Shown piece after piece: positions 18,539 to 28,229 of a stretch of DNA of 64,000 nt. Positions within the stretch are counted from its first letter, which is position 1; the number at the start of each line of letters is the position of its first letter. This DNA is from Campylobacteraceae bacterium (GTDB lineage Bacteria > Campylobacterota > Campylobacteria > Campylobacterales > Arcobacteraceae). Under the pieces are notes generated by a model, which ran no database searches, was not told where the DNA came from, and saw only the letters and a list, made by a program, of their open reading frames with translations. A program made the position numbers and the translations under genes. The stretch spans positions 124,001 to 188,000 of the forward strand of contig JABSOM010000001.1 in assembly GCA_013215945.1 (NCBI GenBank), in the 5' to 3' direction.

Positions 18539-20677
18539 TTAAAAACTGTCTGTTAGTATTTTATTTTCAGATTCTGCATTAAATACCGTTTCAAAAGTAG
18601 GTAAAAAAAGAGGAGAAGGTTCAGCATTTGTTAAATCTTTACTTGCAGTATCCATAGTTTTTATTACTTCACTTTCTTTGAAGTCTGTATCTTCTAGGAA
18701 TATATTTTCATTTTCAAGCGTAAACAAGTCTTTGAAGTCAATATCAAACTCTGGGGTTTGAACTAAATGATAATTCTTATAAGAGATTTCATTTAATTTT
18801 TCTATTATTTCATCTATATTAATGTTTTCATAATCACCACTATTCTCAGTGCTATTATTACTGTTATTTCCTTCATCATCATTTTCATTTTCATTCTCTT
18901 CTTTTTGCTCATTATCTTCTAGAATGGGTTGTTTTATAATACTCTCTTCATCTCCGCCATTTTCTTCTTTAGACGTTGCAGTAACTTCGATTTTTTTAAG
19001 CTCTTCTTCACTTAACGGTTTTGTTGATACTATCGTTATTGCTTCATCAATGTATTTTGAGTTTTCATCTATTTGTAGAACATAATAACCATCAATTAAT
19101 TCTAATTCATTTCCGTTTTCATCAAAAAGTTTTACTCCTTCTGGTAACGTTGAAGCGTCAATTTTTATTGAGTCAATACTCTCACTATCTATATCAGTGA
19201 CTTTCGCAGTAATTTTCAATTCATATGAATAAGTATTGTATTCCTCAAAAAGTGTTTCATCTCCTATTACTGTTCCATCTGAGAATTTAATGGCTTCAAA
19301 ACCTTCTAGGCTATTTTGAATATCATCTACATTATTAATATAATCATCATAGGTATAATTGTTTAATACAATACTGTCTTTACCACAGCCCCCAATAATA
19401 TCAGCATTTATTTTGCCATTGACGACTAGGGAGTCATTTCCTTTTCCTAGGTTTAATGTTTTGTTGACATCTCCATTGATAAGTACATGGTCATCTCCAC
19501 TGCCCATATCTATACGCCCATTGGAGTCACCTTTTATTTCTAAAAAATCATCTCCTTTTCCTAAATCTACAGAATTATTAACATTTCCTTCTATTAAAAC
19601 ATTGTCATTTCCATTGCCAAGATCAAGCTTACCATTACTGTCTCCACCTATGTGTAAAGAATCATTTCCCTCATTAAGAGTAATAGAAGAATTACTGTTT
19701 CCATTAATCTTAATACTGTCATCTCCTTTTCCTGCCGTAATTTTTTTATTGGCATCGTTATTGATTTCTAAAATATTATTCCCATGGCCTAAGTCAATCT
19801 TATCATTGGCATTATTTCCAATATAAATGACATCATCCCCATTTCCTGCGGTGATTTTTTTATTGGCATCATTTCCAATATCTAGTTTATTGTCTCCATT
19901 TCCTAAACTAATCTTTTGATTTGCATTATTTGTAATAATTATCTGATCATCAGCCCAAGAACATTTGATAGCTCTGTTTGAGTCCCCCCAATAAAAATGT
20001 GTAGGTTTTTTAATAAAATGATCTTCAAGTCCTTCAATGCCCTGCCATGTTATTGGTATTTCTTTAGGATTTTTATCAATAATTAAATCTAAAAGAGGAG
20101 CTTGTGCTTCTTTATCTGGAATGGGTTCTGGCTCAGGTTCTGGCTCAGGTTCAGGCTCTGGTTCAGGTTTTAAAACAGGAGAGAGTTTTTCTTCATCAAA
20201 AATACCATTTTTTGAATCTTCTTTTTCTGTCTCTATTTTAAGCGCTATTATTTCTTCCTCTACTTGTATTCTTGGATTTAAGATATTTTCATCAATCGCA
20301 TTCTCTTCTAAAAATATATAGTCCAAAAAAGATGTATTAAAATCATAGGCTGTTGCTTTTGAAGATTCTAATAAATCAAGATAATGAATATAACTGCTGA
20401 CCTCATAATCTAAAAAAGACAGACTAAAAGCATAACTTCCCTCTGCATTTGAAACATCGTCATTTTCTTGCAGGAGAAGAAGTGCATTTTTTATTTTTAT
20501 AAACTTGGTTTCTTTATTGTAAATAATGATATCTGTTTCATTTAGGACTTTAAAATCCAGTTCTTTTACGAAAGAATTGATTTCAATGTGCGAAAATTCA
20601 GATGCATCCAGAATCAAAGATTCTTTGAATACTATAGTCTTTGTATCATTATTTTCTTGTGTTAGTAAAATTTCCAT
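18539..20677 (-). CDS. Large acidic protein with nine 19-residue Gly/Asp/Asn repeats (RTX-like beta-roll)
   Basis: The 712-residue protein has a ~165-residue N-terminal domain, an eight-fold Pro-Glu linker (~169-185) and nine consecutive 19-residue repeats (259-429) of the pattern G-x-G-D/N-D/N-x-I/L-x-I followed by x-x-D/N-A/S-N-x-x-I/L. An acidic C-terminal domain (~430-712) has a D/E/N-rich low-complexity run. The repeats resemble calcium-binding hemolysin-type (RTX) nonapeptides but with an unusual period. No N-terminal signal peptide is present; type I secretion is possible but no exporter is nearby. The ATG at 20677 has AAAGG at the right distance; a TTG at 20683 is less likely. Confidence 0.75.
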   Translation of the reverse strand: MEILLTQENNDTKTIVFKESLILDASEFSHIEINSFVKELDFKVLNETDIIIYNKETKFIKIKNALLLLQENDDVSNAEGSYAFSLSFLDYEVSSYIHYLDLLESSKATAYDFNTSFLDYIFLEENAIDENILNPRIQVEEEIIALKIETEKEDSKNGIFDEEKLSPVLKPEPEPEPEPEPEPEPIPDKEAQAPLLDLIIDKNPKEIPITWQGIEGLEDHFIKKPTHFYWGDSNRAIKCSWADDQIIITNNANQKISLGNGDNKLDIGNDANKKITAGNGDDVIYIGNNANDKIDLGHGNNILEINNDANKKITAGKGDDSIKINGNSNSSITLNEGNDSLHIGGDSNGKLDLGNGNDNVLIEGNVNNSVDLGKGDDFLEIKGDSNGRIDMGSGDDHVLINGDVNKTLNLGKGNDSLVVNGKINADIIGGCGKDSIVLNNYTYDDYINNVDDIQNSLEGFEAIKFSDGTVIGDETLFEEYNTYSYELKITAKVTDIDSESIDSIKIDASTLPEGVKLFDENGNELELIDGYYVLQIDENSKYIDEAITIVSTKPLSEEELKKIEVTATSKEENGGDEESIIKQPILEDNEQKEENENENDDEGNNSNNSTENSGDYENINIDEIIEKLNEISYKNYHLVQTPEFDIDFKDLFTLENENIFLEDTDFKESEVIKTMDTASKDLTNAEPSPLFLPTFETVFNAESENKILTDSF
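19391..19903 (-). repeat. Nine 57 bp in-frame repeats within the beta-roll protein gene
   Basis: The 513 bases encode exactly nine units of 19 residues, each beginning G-x-G-D/N-D/N (the fifth begins NEGND). The units are diverged at the nucleotide level, so this is an old amplification rather than a fresh tandem repeat. Confidence 0.8.
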
Positions 20678-20771
20678 ATCCAACCTTTAAAGCGATATTA
20701 TGAAAATTATGTGTGGCTTTGGTGTTGGAATAAACGTTTTACTTGATATAATAAATAAAAAGATAATTTTG

Positions 20772-21455
20772 ATGCATAAATTAAAACACTGTAGTATATT
20801 ATATGTCGAAGACGATCCAATTACACAAGAGAATATTTCTTCTTATTTAAAAAGGCAATGTAAAACACTGTATTTAGCCAGCAATGGAAAAGAAGGTTAT
20901 GACAGTTTTGTTAAAAATACTCCAGATATCGTAATAACAGATATTCAAATGCCAAAACTAAATGGTCTTGAAATGGCAAAAAAGATACGAAAAATATCTA
21001 TAAAAACACAAATTATTATTACCTCTGCTTATTCACAAGAAGAGTATTTATTAAAAGCCATCAATTTACATCTGATTCAATATATAATAAAACCTCTAAG
21101 TATTATAAAAATAAAAGAAGCTTTACTTAGCTGTGAAAGTTATTTAGAAGAAAAACCCAAGGATAAAGTGTACTTATCTAAGGATCTTGTTTATAATACC
21201 CAAGAAAAAGAATTAAGTAAAATAAATCAAATCATTTCATTATCTAAAAAAGAAAGGGCTTTGTTAGAGCTTTTTATAAAAAACCATCCCTCTTCCCTCT
21301 CATATGAAAGCATTGAAAATGATGTATACGATTCCTGCTCTTCCAAAAATGCTATTAAATTATTAATAAAATCACTCAGAGAAAAAACCTCCAAAAATAT
21401 AATCTCAAATGTTTCTGGTTTTGGTTATAAAATACATTTGGATAAAAATGAATAA
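20772..21455 (+). CDS. Response regulator with C-terminal winged-helix-like domain
   Basis: From the ATG at 20772 the protein has 227 residues. A receiver domain (~5-118) has the acidic pair in YVEDDP, phospho-acceptor Asp in VITDIQMP, the conserved Ser in IITSAYS and Lys in YIIKPL. A C-terminal OmpR-like effector domain follows (~140-227), ending GFGYKIHL. An in-frame ATG at 20700 would add 24 residues that do not look like a receiver domain. It overlaps the sensor kinase gene by eight bases. It is divergent from the repeat-protein gene, whose regulation it may control. Confidence 0.82.
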   Translation: MHKLKHCSILYVEDDPITQENISSYLKRQCKTLYLASNGKEGYDSFVKNTPDIVITDIQMPKLNGLEMAKKIRKISIKTQIIITSAYSQEEYLLKAINLHLIQYIIKPLSIIKIKEALLSCESYLEEKPKDKVYLSKDLVYNTQEKELSKINQIISLSKKERALLELFIKNHPSSLSYESIENDVYDSCSSKNAIKLLIKSLREKTSKNIISNVSGFGYKIHLDKNE

Positions 21456-22743
21456 TATTTTAATTGGTTTTTATATAGGCTCTCTTTTTATGGTTATTTT
21501 ATACAATTTTCAGTGGTATATTAGCAATAAAAAAATCGCTTATTTATATTACAGTTTTCTACAATTTTTTATGATTTTATTTATTTTACAAAAATATCAA
21601 ATTATATTTTTAAATACTGCTTGTCTTATAATAACTGCCATACTGGCTATTGTATTTGCTCTTTTATTTTCAAAAGAATTTTTGGAATTAAAAACCTATT
21701 ATAAAAACATATATACTTTTGTTAATATTATTATTTTTGTTATTGTAGGTATTACCATCATTTCTTTGTATTTTGAAAATTATGAAATATTCAGACAGGC
21801 TTATTCTATTTTATTTTTTCCTTTCATTCCTATCTCATATTTGATTTATAAAAAAGGCTTTAAACCTGCACTGTATTATGTTTTGGCATGGAGTGTTTTT
21901 GTTCTCAGTATTTTTGTAACAGATATAATCAAAATATTCAATATTATACATTTAGATAATTTTCCTTTTTTGTATATAGGAAACTTTTTGCAAGCCCTAA
22001 TATTATCTTTTGCACTCTCGTATAAAACAAAAATTCTAATCAAAGAACAAAAACAGCAAGAACAAATATTAATTCATCAAAGCAGACTTGCATCAATGGG
22101 GGAAATGCTTAGTAATATTTCCCATCAGTACAGACAACCTTTAAATAGAATTGCTTCTTTTATTATGAATATGCAGCTCCATATTATGGATCATTATAAA
22201 AAAGAAGATTTTTTATTAGGCAAATTAGATGAAGCACAATTTCAACTGGAATATTTATCCCATACTATTGACGATTTTTCAAACTTTTATACAAAAGATA
22301 AAGAAAAACAAACCTTTTTGATTTCCACCGTCATTTCTCATTCCAATAAAATTATCAGTTCTTCTTTAGACTCATCGTATATCACGTTAAACATCAAAAT
22401 ACAGCAAGACTATACACTGTATTCTTATCCCAAAGAACTGGCCCAAGTACTTTTGAATATTCTTCAAAATGCAAAAGAAGCTTTAGTTGAAAATAAGATC
22501 AAAAATCCAACAATAGATATTCTATTGAAGAAAAATATTTTAAGTATCAAAGACAATGCAAAAGGAATAGATTTAAAGATTATAGATAAAATTTTTGATT
22601 CTTATGTCACAAGTAAAACAAAAAATAATGGAAATGGAATTGGTTTGTATATGAGTAAAATGATTTTAAATAAAAATTTCGCTGCCAATATTACTGCTAA
22701 AAACTCTAAAAATGGGGCCATTTTTATTATTACTTTTAATTAA
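21448..22743 (+). CDS. Membrane sensor histidine kinase
   Basis: The protein (431 residues from the ATG at 21448) begins with about seven hydrophobic segments (residues ~3-200) that resemble a 7TM sensory module. A short coiled coil leads into the HisKA helix with SHQYRQPLNRIASF (phospho-His). The ATPase domain keeps an N-box around LLNILQNAKEAL, the G1 box SIKDNAKGI and the G2 box NGNGIGLYMSKM. The start overlaps the response regulator stop by eight bases, so they form a two-component pair. The 7TM layout suggests a membrane-soluble or small-molecule signal. Confidence 0.85.
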   Translation: MNNILIGFYIGSLFMVILYNFQWYISNKKIAYLYYSFLQFFMILFILQKYQIIFLNTACLIITAILAIVFALLFSKEFLELKTYYKNIYTFVNIIIFVIVGITIISLYFENYEIFRQAYSILFFPFIPISYLIYKKGFKPALYYVLAWSVFVLSIFVTDIIKIFNIIHLDNFPFLYIGNFLQALILSFALSYKTKILIKEQKQQEQILIHQSRLASMGEMLSNISHQYRQPLNRIASFIMNMQLHIMDHYKKEDFLLGKLDEAQFQLEYLSHTIDDFSNFYTKDKEKQTFLISTVISHSNKIISSSLDSSYITLNIKIQQDYTLYSYPKELAQVLLNILQNAKEALVENKIKNPTIDILLKKNILSIKDNAKGIDLKIIDKIFDSYVTSKTKNNGNGIGLYMSKMILNKNFAANITAKNSKNGAIFIITFN

Positions 22744-22747
22744 TATT

Positions 22748-22779
22748 AAAGTATTTGCTCTCTTAACAAATACTTTTTT
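22748..22779. terminator. Terminator between convergent kinase and aldehyde dehydrogenase genes
   Basis: AAAGTATTTG and CAAATACTTT form a perfect 10 bp stem with a nine-base loop, followed by TTTATTT on the plus strand. It can end transcription of the two-component operon and perhaps the convergent operon. Confidence 0.7.
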
Positions 22780-22781
22780 AT

Positions 22782-24326
22782 TTAAGAAAAATTGATACCT
22801 TGAGATAAAATCGTTTCATTTCCATAATTTATACTTGAACTTAATCTTCTCATATAGTTTTTCCAGGCATCACTTCCACTTTCTCTTCCTCCCCCTGTGT
22901 CTTTTTCTCCTCCAAAAGCTGCACCTATTTCTGCACCTGAGGTTCCCACATTTACATTAGCAAGCCCACAATCAGAACCAAAGATAGATGTAAAAAGTTC
23001 TGCTTCTTTTAAATCGTTTGTAAAAATAGAAGAAGATAAACCTTGATTTACTTCATTGTTCATTTCTATGGCTTCTTTTATGTTTTCAAAGTCCATTAAA
23101 TATAAAATGGGTGCAAAGGTTTCATTTTGAACAATTAAGGCTTTGTGATTTATTTTAACCAAAGCTGGTTTTACATAATAAGAGTTTGTTTCTTCTTTTT
23201 TGAAGATTCGCTCACCTCCATATAGAATTTCACCTTTTTGTTGTTCGATTAAATGTAGGGCTTCTTGCATATTTTCATAGGATTTTTTATTAATTAATGG
23301 TCCCATAATGTTTTTTGCTTCAAAAGGATTTCCAATCTTTAAACTTTTATAAGCAGCTATTAGTTTTTCTTGGAAGACTTTTTTAATGCTTTTATGCACA
23401 AAGAGTCGTCGTAAAGAAGTACATCGTTGTCCTGCTGTTCCAATAGCAGAAAACACTACTGCTTTTAATGCCAGGTCTAAATCAGCACTCTTACATACGA
23501 TTAGAGCATTGTTTCCACCCAGTTCAAAGAGGGATTTGCCCAGACGTTTTGCTATTATGGGTGCTATTTTTTTACCCATGGCTACTGAACCTGTTGCTGA
23601 GATTAACGAAGATTTTTTATTCTTTAGAATATTTTTGGAGGCTTTTCTTGAGGCTATGATTACAGCAAATATATCTTGGGGATAGTCTTTGAATTTTTTT
23701 AAGGCTTTTTGCACCAGTAAAAAACACGCAAGTGCACACAAGGGAGCTTGATTTGAGGGTTTCCACAAAATAGTATTACCACATACTAAAGCAAGCATTG
23801 CATTCCAAGCCCAAACTGCCATGGGAAAATTAAAAGCGGAAATAATACTTATGGTTCCTAAGGGATACCATTGTTCTATGATTTTATGTTTATATCGCTC
23901 AGAAGTAATACTTAAACCGTATAACTGTCTAGATAGTCCAATGGCGAAATCACAGATATCAATAAATTCTTGCACTTCCCCCAACGCTTCTTCATATATT
24001 TTCCCTGATTCTAACGTGATTAAATACGCCAGGTCTTTTTTATTTTTTATGGCTTGCGTTTTTATTTCACTTATTAATAACGCTCTTTTAGGAGCAGGTA
24101 CTTTTCTCCATTGTTTAAAACTCTTATGCAATCTATCTAGGGTTTCATCTACATGATAGGCTTTTAGTTCTCTAAAGGAAGCTGTTTTTTCATTGTTAAT
24201 AGGTGAGAAAACAGGTTTTTTAGTTCCTTTTGAATAGATATAATCCTTAGCTATTAAAACAGAAGGATAATATCCATCTTTTTTGATCTTAGTCAAACCT
24301 AAGTTTTTAAGAATATCCTTATTCAT
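22782..24326 (-). CDS. Aldehyde dehydrogenase, ALDH7 / aminoadipate-semialdehyde type
   Basis: The 514-residue NAD(P)-dependent aldehyde dehydrogenase has the catalytic Cys in GTAGQRCTSLRR and the general-base Glu in FELGGNNA. GGNNALIV and GTAGQRCT are the form seen in the ALDH7 (antiquitin) branch, which oxidises alpha-aminoadipate semialdehyde or its cyclic piperideine form. Length is normal. Its ribosome binding site (AAAAGGA) lies inside the last codons of the upstream saccharopine-dehydrogenase-like gene, with only two bases between genes. This supports a shared lysine-catabolic role. Confidence 0.85.
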   Translation of the reverse strand: MNKDILKNLGLTKIKKDGYYPSVLIAKDYIYSKGTKKPVFSPINNEKTASFRELKAYHVDETLDRLHKSFKQWRKVPAPKRALLISEIKTQAIKNKKDLAYLITLESGKIYEEALGEVQEFIDICDFAIGLSRQLYGLSITSERYKHKIIEQWYPLGTISIISAFNFPMAVWAWNAMLALVCGNTILWKPSNQAPLCALACFLLVQKALKKFKDYPQDIFAVIIASRKASKNILKNKKSSLISATGSVAMGKKIAPIIAKRLGKSLFELGGNNALIVCKSADLDLALKAVVFSAIGTAGQRCTSLRRLFVHKSIKKVFQEKLIAAYKSLKIGNPFEAKNIMGPLINKKSYENMQEALHLIEQQKGEILYGGERIFKKEETNSYYVKPALVKINHKALIVQNETFAPILYLMDFENIKEAIEMNNEVNQGLSSSIFTNDLKEAELFTSIFGSDCGLANVNVGTSGAEIGAAFGGEKDTGGGRESGSDAWKNYMRRLSSSINYGNETILSQGINFS

Positions 24327-24328
24327 AA

Positions 24329-25423
24329 TTAATCCTTTTCTAAAAATTCTTGGGCAAATCTATTGGATACAAAATCTTCTAAAGAAATATCTTCTTGTTT
24401 AATAAAAGACGCTTTTTTAAGTTTATTATTCACATAAAGATCTAAAACTGTACATAAAGAGAGGGCTGTTGTGATTTGAAGGGCACTTAGTTTATGAGAA
24501 TAAAATGTTTCATTATAAATCTTTCTTACATCTGTTTTTTGTTGTAGAAGGGAATTTTTTTTACCAATTACGGTACAAAATATCAAAACCAGATCTTCTT
24601 TTGTAGTAGGAATGGCATATTCTAAGATATCTTTTAAGATTTTTCTTCTTTTATTTTTACCTAAGTATAAATCATTGATTAAAAAATCCATTAAAGCTTT
24701 ATGACCTTTATAACGTATGGTTTTATAATTTAATTCTTTTACTTTATTTTCTAAGGTCTCACATAAGGTTCCAAGACCTCCTGAGGTATTAAACGCTTCA
24801 TACTCAAGCCCATTTAAGGAAAACTTTTCCAGACCTTCTAGGGCTTGTGTAGAGACTAATTTTGAGTCTTTTATTGCGAAACATTCATTACAATATTCAT
24901 TAATTAAACCCTCCGTAGACCAAGTAAGATTGTATAAGATTTTATTAGAAGGATTTAAAGGCAGAGCCCCTACTCTCATTTTAATACTGTAAACCTCATC
25001 AAATTGTTGATATAAAGAATAGGCTAAAATAGAGATAAAACCTGGGGCTAAACCACATTGAGGAATAAAAACTTGATTTTCCTTGGCTTTTTTGGCTATT
25101 TTTTTGATTGCCTGTGTGGTTTTCACATCTTCGGTAAAATCAAAATAATTGATTTTTGCTTTTAATGCAAGTTTGGCAATAAAGATATTTAAATAATAAG
25201 GTAAAGCAGAGATAACAGTATCATAATTTTCCAAGAGATTTTCATAAGACTTTTTGTCTTCTAAATCTCTTTTAAGAACAGTAATCTTTAAGTTTTTTTG
25301 AATTTTCTTTAGTGTTTTAGCTTTTCTTCCTAATACAGTAACGTCATAAGAATTAGATTTAGACAAAAATAAAGCCAAAGCAAAACCAATGTTTCCGGAA
25401 CCTAAAATAATAACTTTATGCAT
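24329..25423 (-). CDS. Saccharopine dehydrogenase-family oxidoreductase (lysine 6-dehydrogenase-like)
   Basis: From the ATG at 25423, preceded by a strong AAGGAGGAAG site, the protein has 364 residues. It opens with a Rossmann motif VIILGSGNIGFALA and has the family segments VISALPYYLN, FDFTEDVKTT and PQCGLAPGF. Relatives include saccharopine dehydrogenase, which releases aminoadipate semialdehyde, and lysine 6-dehydrogenase, which forms the same product directly from lysine. Sequence alone does not separate these. The neighbouring ALDH7-type enzyme would use the product. A longer frame from 25456 lacks a ribosome binding site. Confidence 0.82.
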   Translation of the reverse strand: MHKVIILGSGNIGFALALFLSKSNSYDVTVLGRKAKTLKKIQKNLKITVLKRDLEDKKSYENLLENYDTVISALPYYLNIFIAKLALKAKINYFDFTEDVKTTQAIKKIAKKAKENQVFIPQCGLAPGFISILAYSLYQQFDEVYSIKMRVGALPLNPSNKILYNLTWSTEGLINEYCNECFAIKDSKLVSTQALEGLEKFSLNGLEYEAFNTSGGLGTLCETLENKVKELNYKTIRYKGHKALMDFLINDLYLGKNKRRKILKDILEYAIPTTKEDLVLIFCTVIGKKNSLLQQKTDVRKIYNETFYSHKLSALQITTALSLCTVLDLYVNNKLKKASFIKQEDISLEDFVSNRFAQEFLEKD

Positions 25424-25552
25424 ATCTTCCTCCTTAGAATCTAGGAATATATACACTATATTATCATAATAAGATATTTGAAAAATTTTATTTAATCTTA
25501 ATATAATCTTTAAAGTTTCCTTTTAGAGTATGTACAAGAGTCATTTTTATGC

Positions 25553-27403
25553 TTAAATAATTTTCTCTTTAAAGACTAATTTAAACATTGTTCCTTTGTC
25601 ATTGCTGTAATTTAATTCTCCTTCTAATTGTAAAGTAGCAATTGAGTTTATTAATCGTAAACCTAAAGTAGAAGCATTTGAAATATTCATGCCTTTTTTC
25701 ATTCCTTTCCCATTGTCTTTTATGATTAAAATATATTTATTGTTTTCTTTTTTAATTGAGATGCTTAATTCTGGATTTTCATTGTTTTTAAATGCATATT
25801 TATACGCATTTGTTATGATTTCATTTAAAATCAAACCACAAGGCATTGCTGTTTCTATGTTTATATAAATCTGTTCTATCTCAATATTAAGTTTTACGCT
25901 TTTTTTCATAGCATAAGTGATTGAAATATTCTCTACGAGATTTTGCACATATTCTTTAAAATCAATTAGGTTTAAATTAGTGGATTCATAGAGTTTTCTA
26001 TGAAGAAGTTCCATTGTGTAAATTCGCTCTTGAATATCATTTAGTACTTTTTTTGAACTTTCATCTTTGATTTCTTCTTGTTGCAGTTTAATTAAACTTA
26101 TCGTTAAAGACAGATTGTTTTTAACTCTGTGATGAATCTCTTTTAATAGGATTTCTTTTTCTTCTAAAGATCTTTTTAATTCTTTTGTTTTTTCTTCTAC
26201 TTTACTGTCTAAGCTTTTAATACTGTTTTCAAAAGAATCAAGCATAGAATCAAAAATACTGGCTAAATTTCCTATATCGTCTTTTCCTTTTACCTGCGTA
26301 CGTATTTTTCTATTGCCTAATTTTACTTCTTGTGCCGTGTGTGTAAGTATATTGATACTTTTAAATAAACGTTTGAATAAAACAAAACCAATAATTAAAG
26401 CCAGTAATAATGAAATAATAGAAGCGGGTAATATTTTTAAAAATGCAGAATCAATTTGACTTTTTAAGTCCTCTTTAAAAACTGTTTTCACAAGCATTAA
26501 CATATAATTCTCATATTCACCTTTGTATACATCAATGACCCAAGAAAGCGCTTCTTTTCCATCCAAAAGATGAGAAATTGGCTCTTTATTGCTTGCATTA
26601 ATAATATCTTTGGGACTTAGATTTCCTGTAAATATATTCTTAACATTGGACATATTACTTACAGTGTATTTATTTTTTCTTTTTTTCTCATCTTCTTCAA
26701 ACAAGGGTTTATCATCATTCGCATATTTTGTATTTAACCAAAACAAATAGCTTTTTCCCTTATGTAAAGCAGAAGTAGTGCTAAAGGTATTTTGAACAAA
26801 TTTTTTTATTCTTTGTTCAAAAATATCATGATTTTGATTAAACGCACTGTATTCACAAAAGATACTTAAGCGTGTAGTATCAACTTTTTGTGTATAAAAA
26901 TGGTACTTTAGCATAGAACTATAACTTATATTGATCTCTTTGCTGGTATATTTTTCCCATAAACCATAGTCCTTAATTGTATGACGCTTATAAATATCTT
27001 CTTTTTTATTTACAAAAAGTTTTGAAGGTGTTTTAATTGCATAAGAACAATGTTTGCTGATTTCTAGTTTTTCAAACTCATTTTTAATATTAAGAAAAGA
27101 TAATTTTTCTTCTTTTATTTTATTTATTAATGTTAATAAGTCAAGTTCAAATGCTTTTTTGGTGTATTTCACTTCTAATCGTGTTTGTACAGTTAAAGCA
27201 ACACCTGCAAGTTTAATTTGTTCTTTTGTAATTAATAGAATCTTCTGTATTTCTTGAATACTGCTATTGTAGTCATCTTCTTGTATCTTAGGAATAATAA
27301 GTAGCGATAAAATACTGATTAAAAAAACAGTAACAAGTAAAAGAGATGCGGCAACTTTTGCATTAAAGGAATAATGTTTTTTAAGATCAAAATACCTAAA
27401 CAA
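25553..27403 (-). CDS. Sensor histidine kinase (HisKA_2 type) with periplasmic sensor domain
   Basis: The 616-residue protein has membrane helices at ~17-37 and ~325-348, a ~285-residue periplasmic region resembling a dCache sensor, a HAMP segment (~350-400) and a coiled coil. The phospho-acceptor block KEIHHRVKNNLSLTISLIKL is typical of HisKA_2 kinases, and the ATPase domain has LNEIITNAYKYAF, KDNGKGM and LGLRLI. The start overlaps the response regulator stop by eight bases, indicating one operon. The pair is divergent from the TonB receptor operon, which it may control. Confidence 0.86.
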   Translation of the reverse strand: MFRYFDLKKHYSFNAKVAASLLLVTVFLISILSLLIIPKIQEDDYNSSIQEIQKILLITKEQIKLAGVALTVQTRLEVKYTKKAFELDLLTLINKIKEEKLSFLNIKNEFEKLEISKHCSYAIKTPSKLFVNKKEDIYKRHTIKDYGLWEKYTSKEINISYSSMLKYHFYTQKVDTTRLSIFCEYSAFNQNHDIFEQRIKKFVQNTFSTTSALHKGKSYLFWLNTKYANDDKPLFEEDEKKRKNKYTVSNMSNVKNIFTGNLSPKDIINASNKEPISHLLDGKEALSWVIDVYKGEYENYMLMLVKTVFKEDLKSQIDSAFLKILPASIISLLLALIIGFVLFKRLFKSINILTHTAQEVKLGNRKIRTQVKGKDDIGNLASIFDSMLDSFENSIKSLDSKVEEKTKELKRSLEEKEILLKEIHHRVKNNLSLTISLIKLQQEEIKDESSKKVLNDIQERIYTMELLHRKLYESTNLNLIDFKEYVQNLVENISITYAMKKSVKLNIEIEQIYINIETAMPCGLILNEIITNAYKYAFKNNENPELSISIKKENNKYILIIKDNGKGMKKGMNISNASTLGLRLINSIATLQLEGELNYSNDKGTMFKLVFKEKII

Positions 27404-28139
27404 GGTTTTTTCTTATCTTGATTTTATATCCACGTTCATACATATTTTCAAAAATATCAATGCCTAGTTTTAATCTGAGTCTGTATAACAGTGTTCTAAA
27501 TTTTCCTTTATTATAAGCGGCTTCTCCCCATATATAAGCATACAGTGTTTCAAAAGGAGTTATATCTCCTGGGTTTTTAGTAATAATATCGAAGAACTTA
27601 TTTTCATTTGAAGTAAGCTCTATTTTATTGTCATTTTTATATAAAAATGACTTGGCTCTATCAAAGGTAAAACCTTCTTCTAAATATAAAATATTTTGAT
27701 TCTTCTCTTCTTTGGCCTCTTTTGTTTTAAAAATATATTCATGTTTATGCATTGCCGTATTTATTGATGCTTTGAGTTCTTCATCTCTGTATGGTTTTAC
27801 CAAATAAGCGTAAGGTTGACAAACCATGGCTTCTTTTAGCGTTTCATCATCAGCAAAAGAAGTTAGAAAAATAATAGGTATTTTATATTCTTCCCAAATA
27901 ACATTAGCCGCATCAATACCTGTTTCTTTTTTATTTAAATTAATGTCCATTAATATAATATTGGGTTTTTTCTCTTTGGCATATGCTATTGCTTTGGGGG
28001 CTGATGTTGCAATAGCGCAAACATCAAAACCCATTTTTTGTAAACTTAGCTCTATTGCTAATGCTAAGATTATCTCATCTTCTACTATCAAGACATTAAG
28101 AGAATTGTCCCTATTCCCTACATTAATGTTATTTTTCAA
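27396..28139 (-). CDS. Response regulator, receiver plus winged-helix domain
   Basis: The receiver (~15-130) has VEDE, phospho-acceptor Asp in ILMDINL, the conserved Thr in FLTSFA and Lys in YLVKPY. The C-terminal domain (~160-247) resembles OmpR-type winged helices (TSNENKFFDIITKNPG, then ERGYKIKI). No ATG lies before the receiver. The TTG at 28139 has AAAAGGA five bases upstream and is the best start (247 residues). A TTG at 28196 would add 19 residues and lacks a good site. Partner of the HisKA_2 kinase. Confidence 0.82.
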   Translation of the reverse strand: MKNNINVGNRDNSLNVLIVEDEIILALAIELSLQKMGFDVCAIATSAPKAIAYAKEKKPNIILMDINLNKKETGIDAANVIWEEYKIPIIFLTSFADDETLKEAMVCQPYAYLVKPYRDEELKASINTAMHKHEYIFKTKEAKEEKNQNILYLEEGFTFDRAKSFLYKNDNKIELTSNENKFFDIITKNPGDITPFETLYAYIWGEAAYNKGKFRTLLYRLRLKLGIDIFENMYERGYKIKIRKNLV

Positions 28140-28229
28140 AAAAATCCTTTTATTTTGCTCAGGGATAATGATACTAGGAATCAGTTTAAGATACAATTAG
28201 AGCCGATTTTTAGGGACATAAAGAAAGAA

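Noticed and set aside
19359-19826. 155-codon open frame opposite the 19-residue repeats
   Set aside because: It is the antisense shadow of the repeat region; the minus-strand frame has regular repeats and a proper start.
20124-20170. Hexamer-like repeats encoding Pro-Glu as a phase-variable tract
   Set aside because: Units are multiples of three, so slippage would only lengthen the linker and would not switch the gene on or off.
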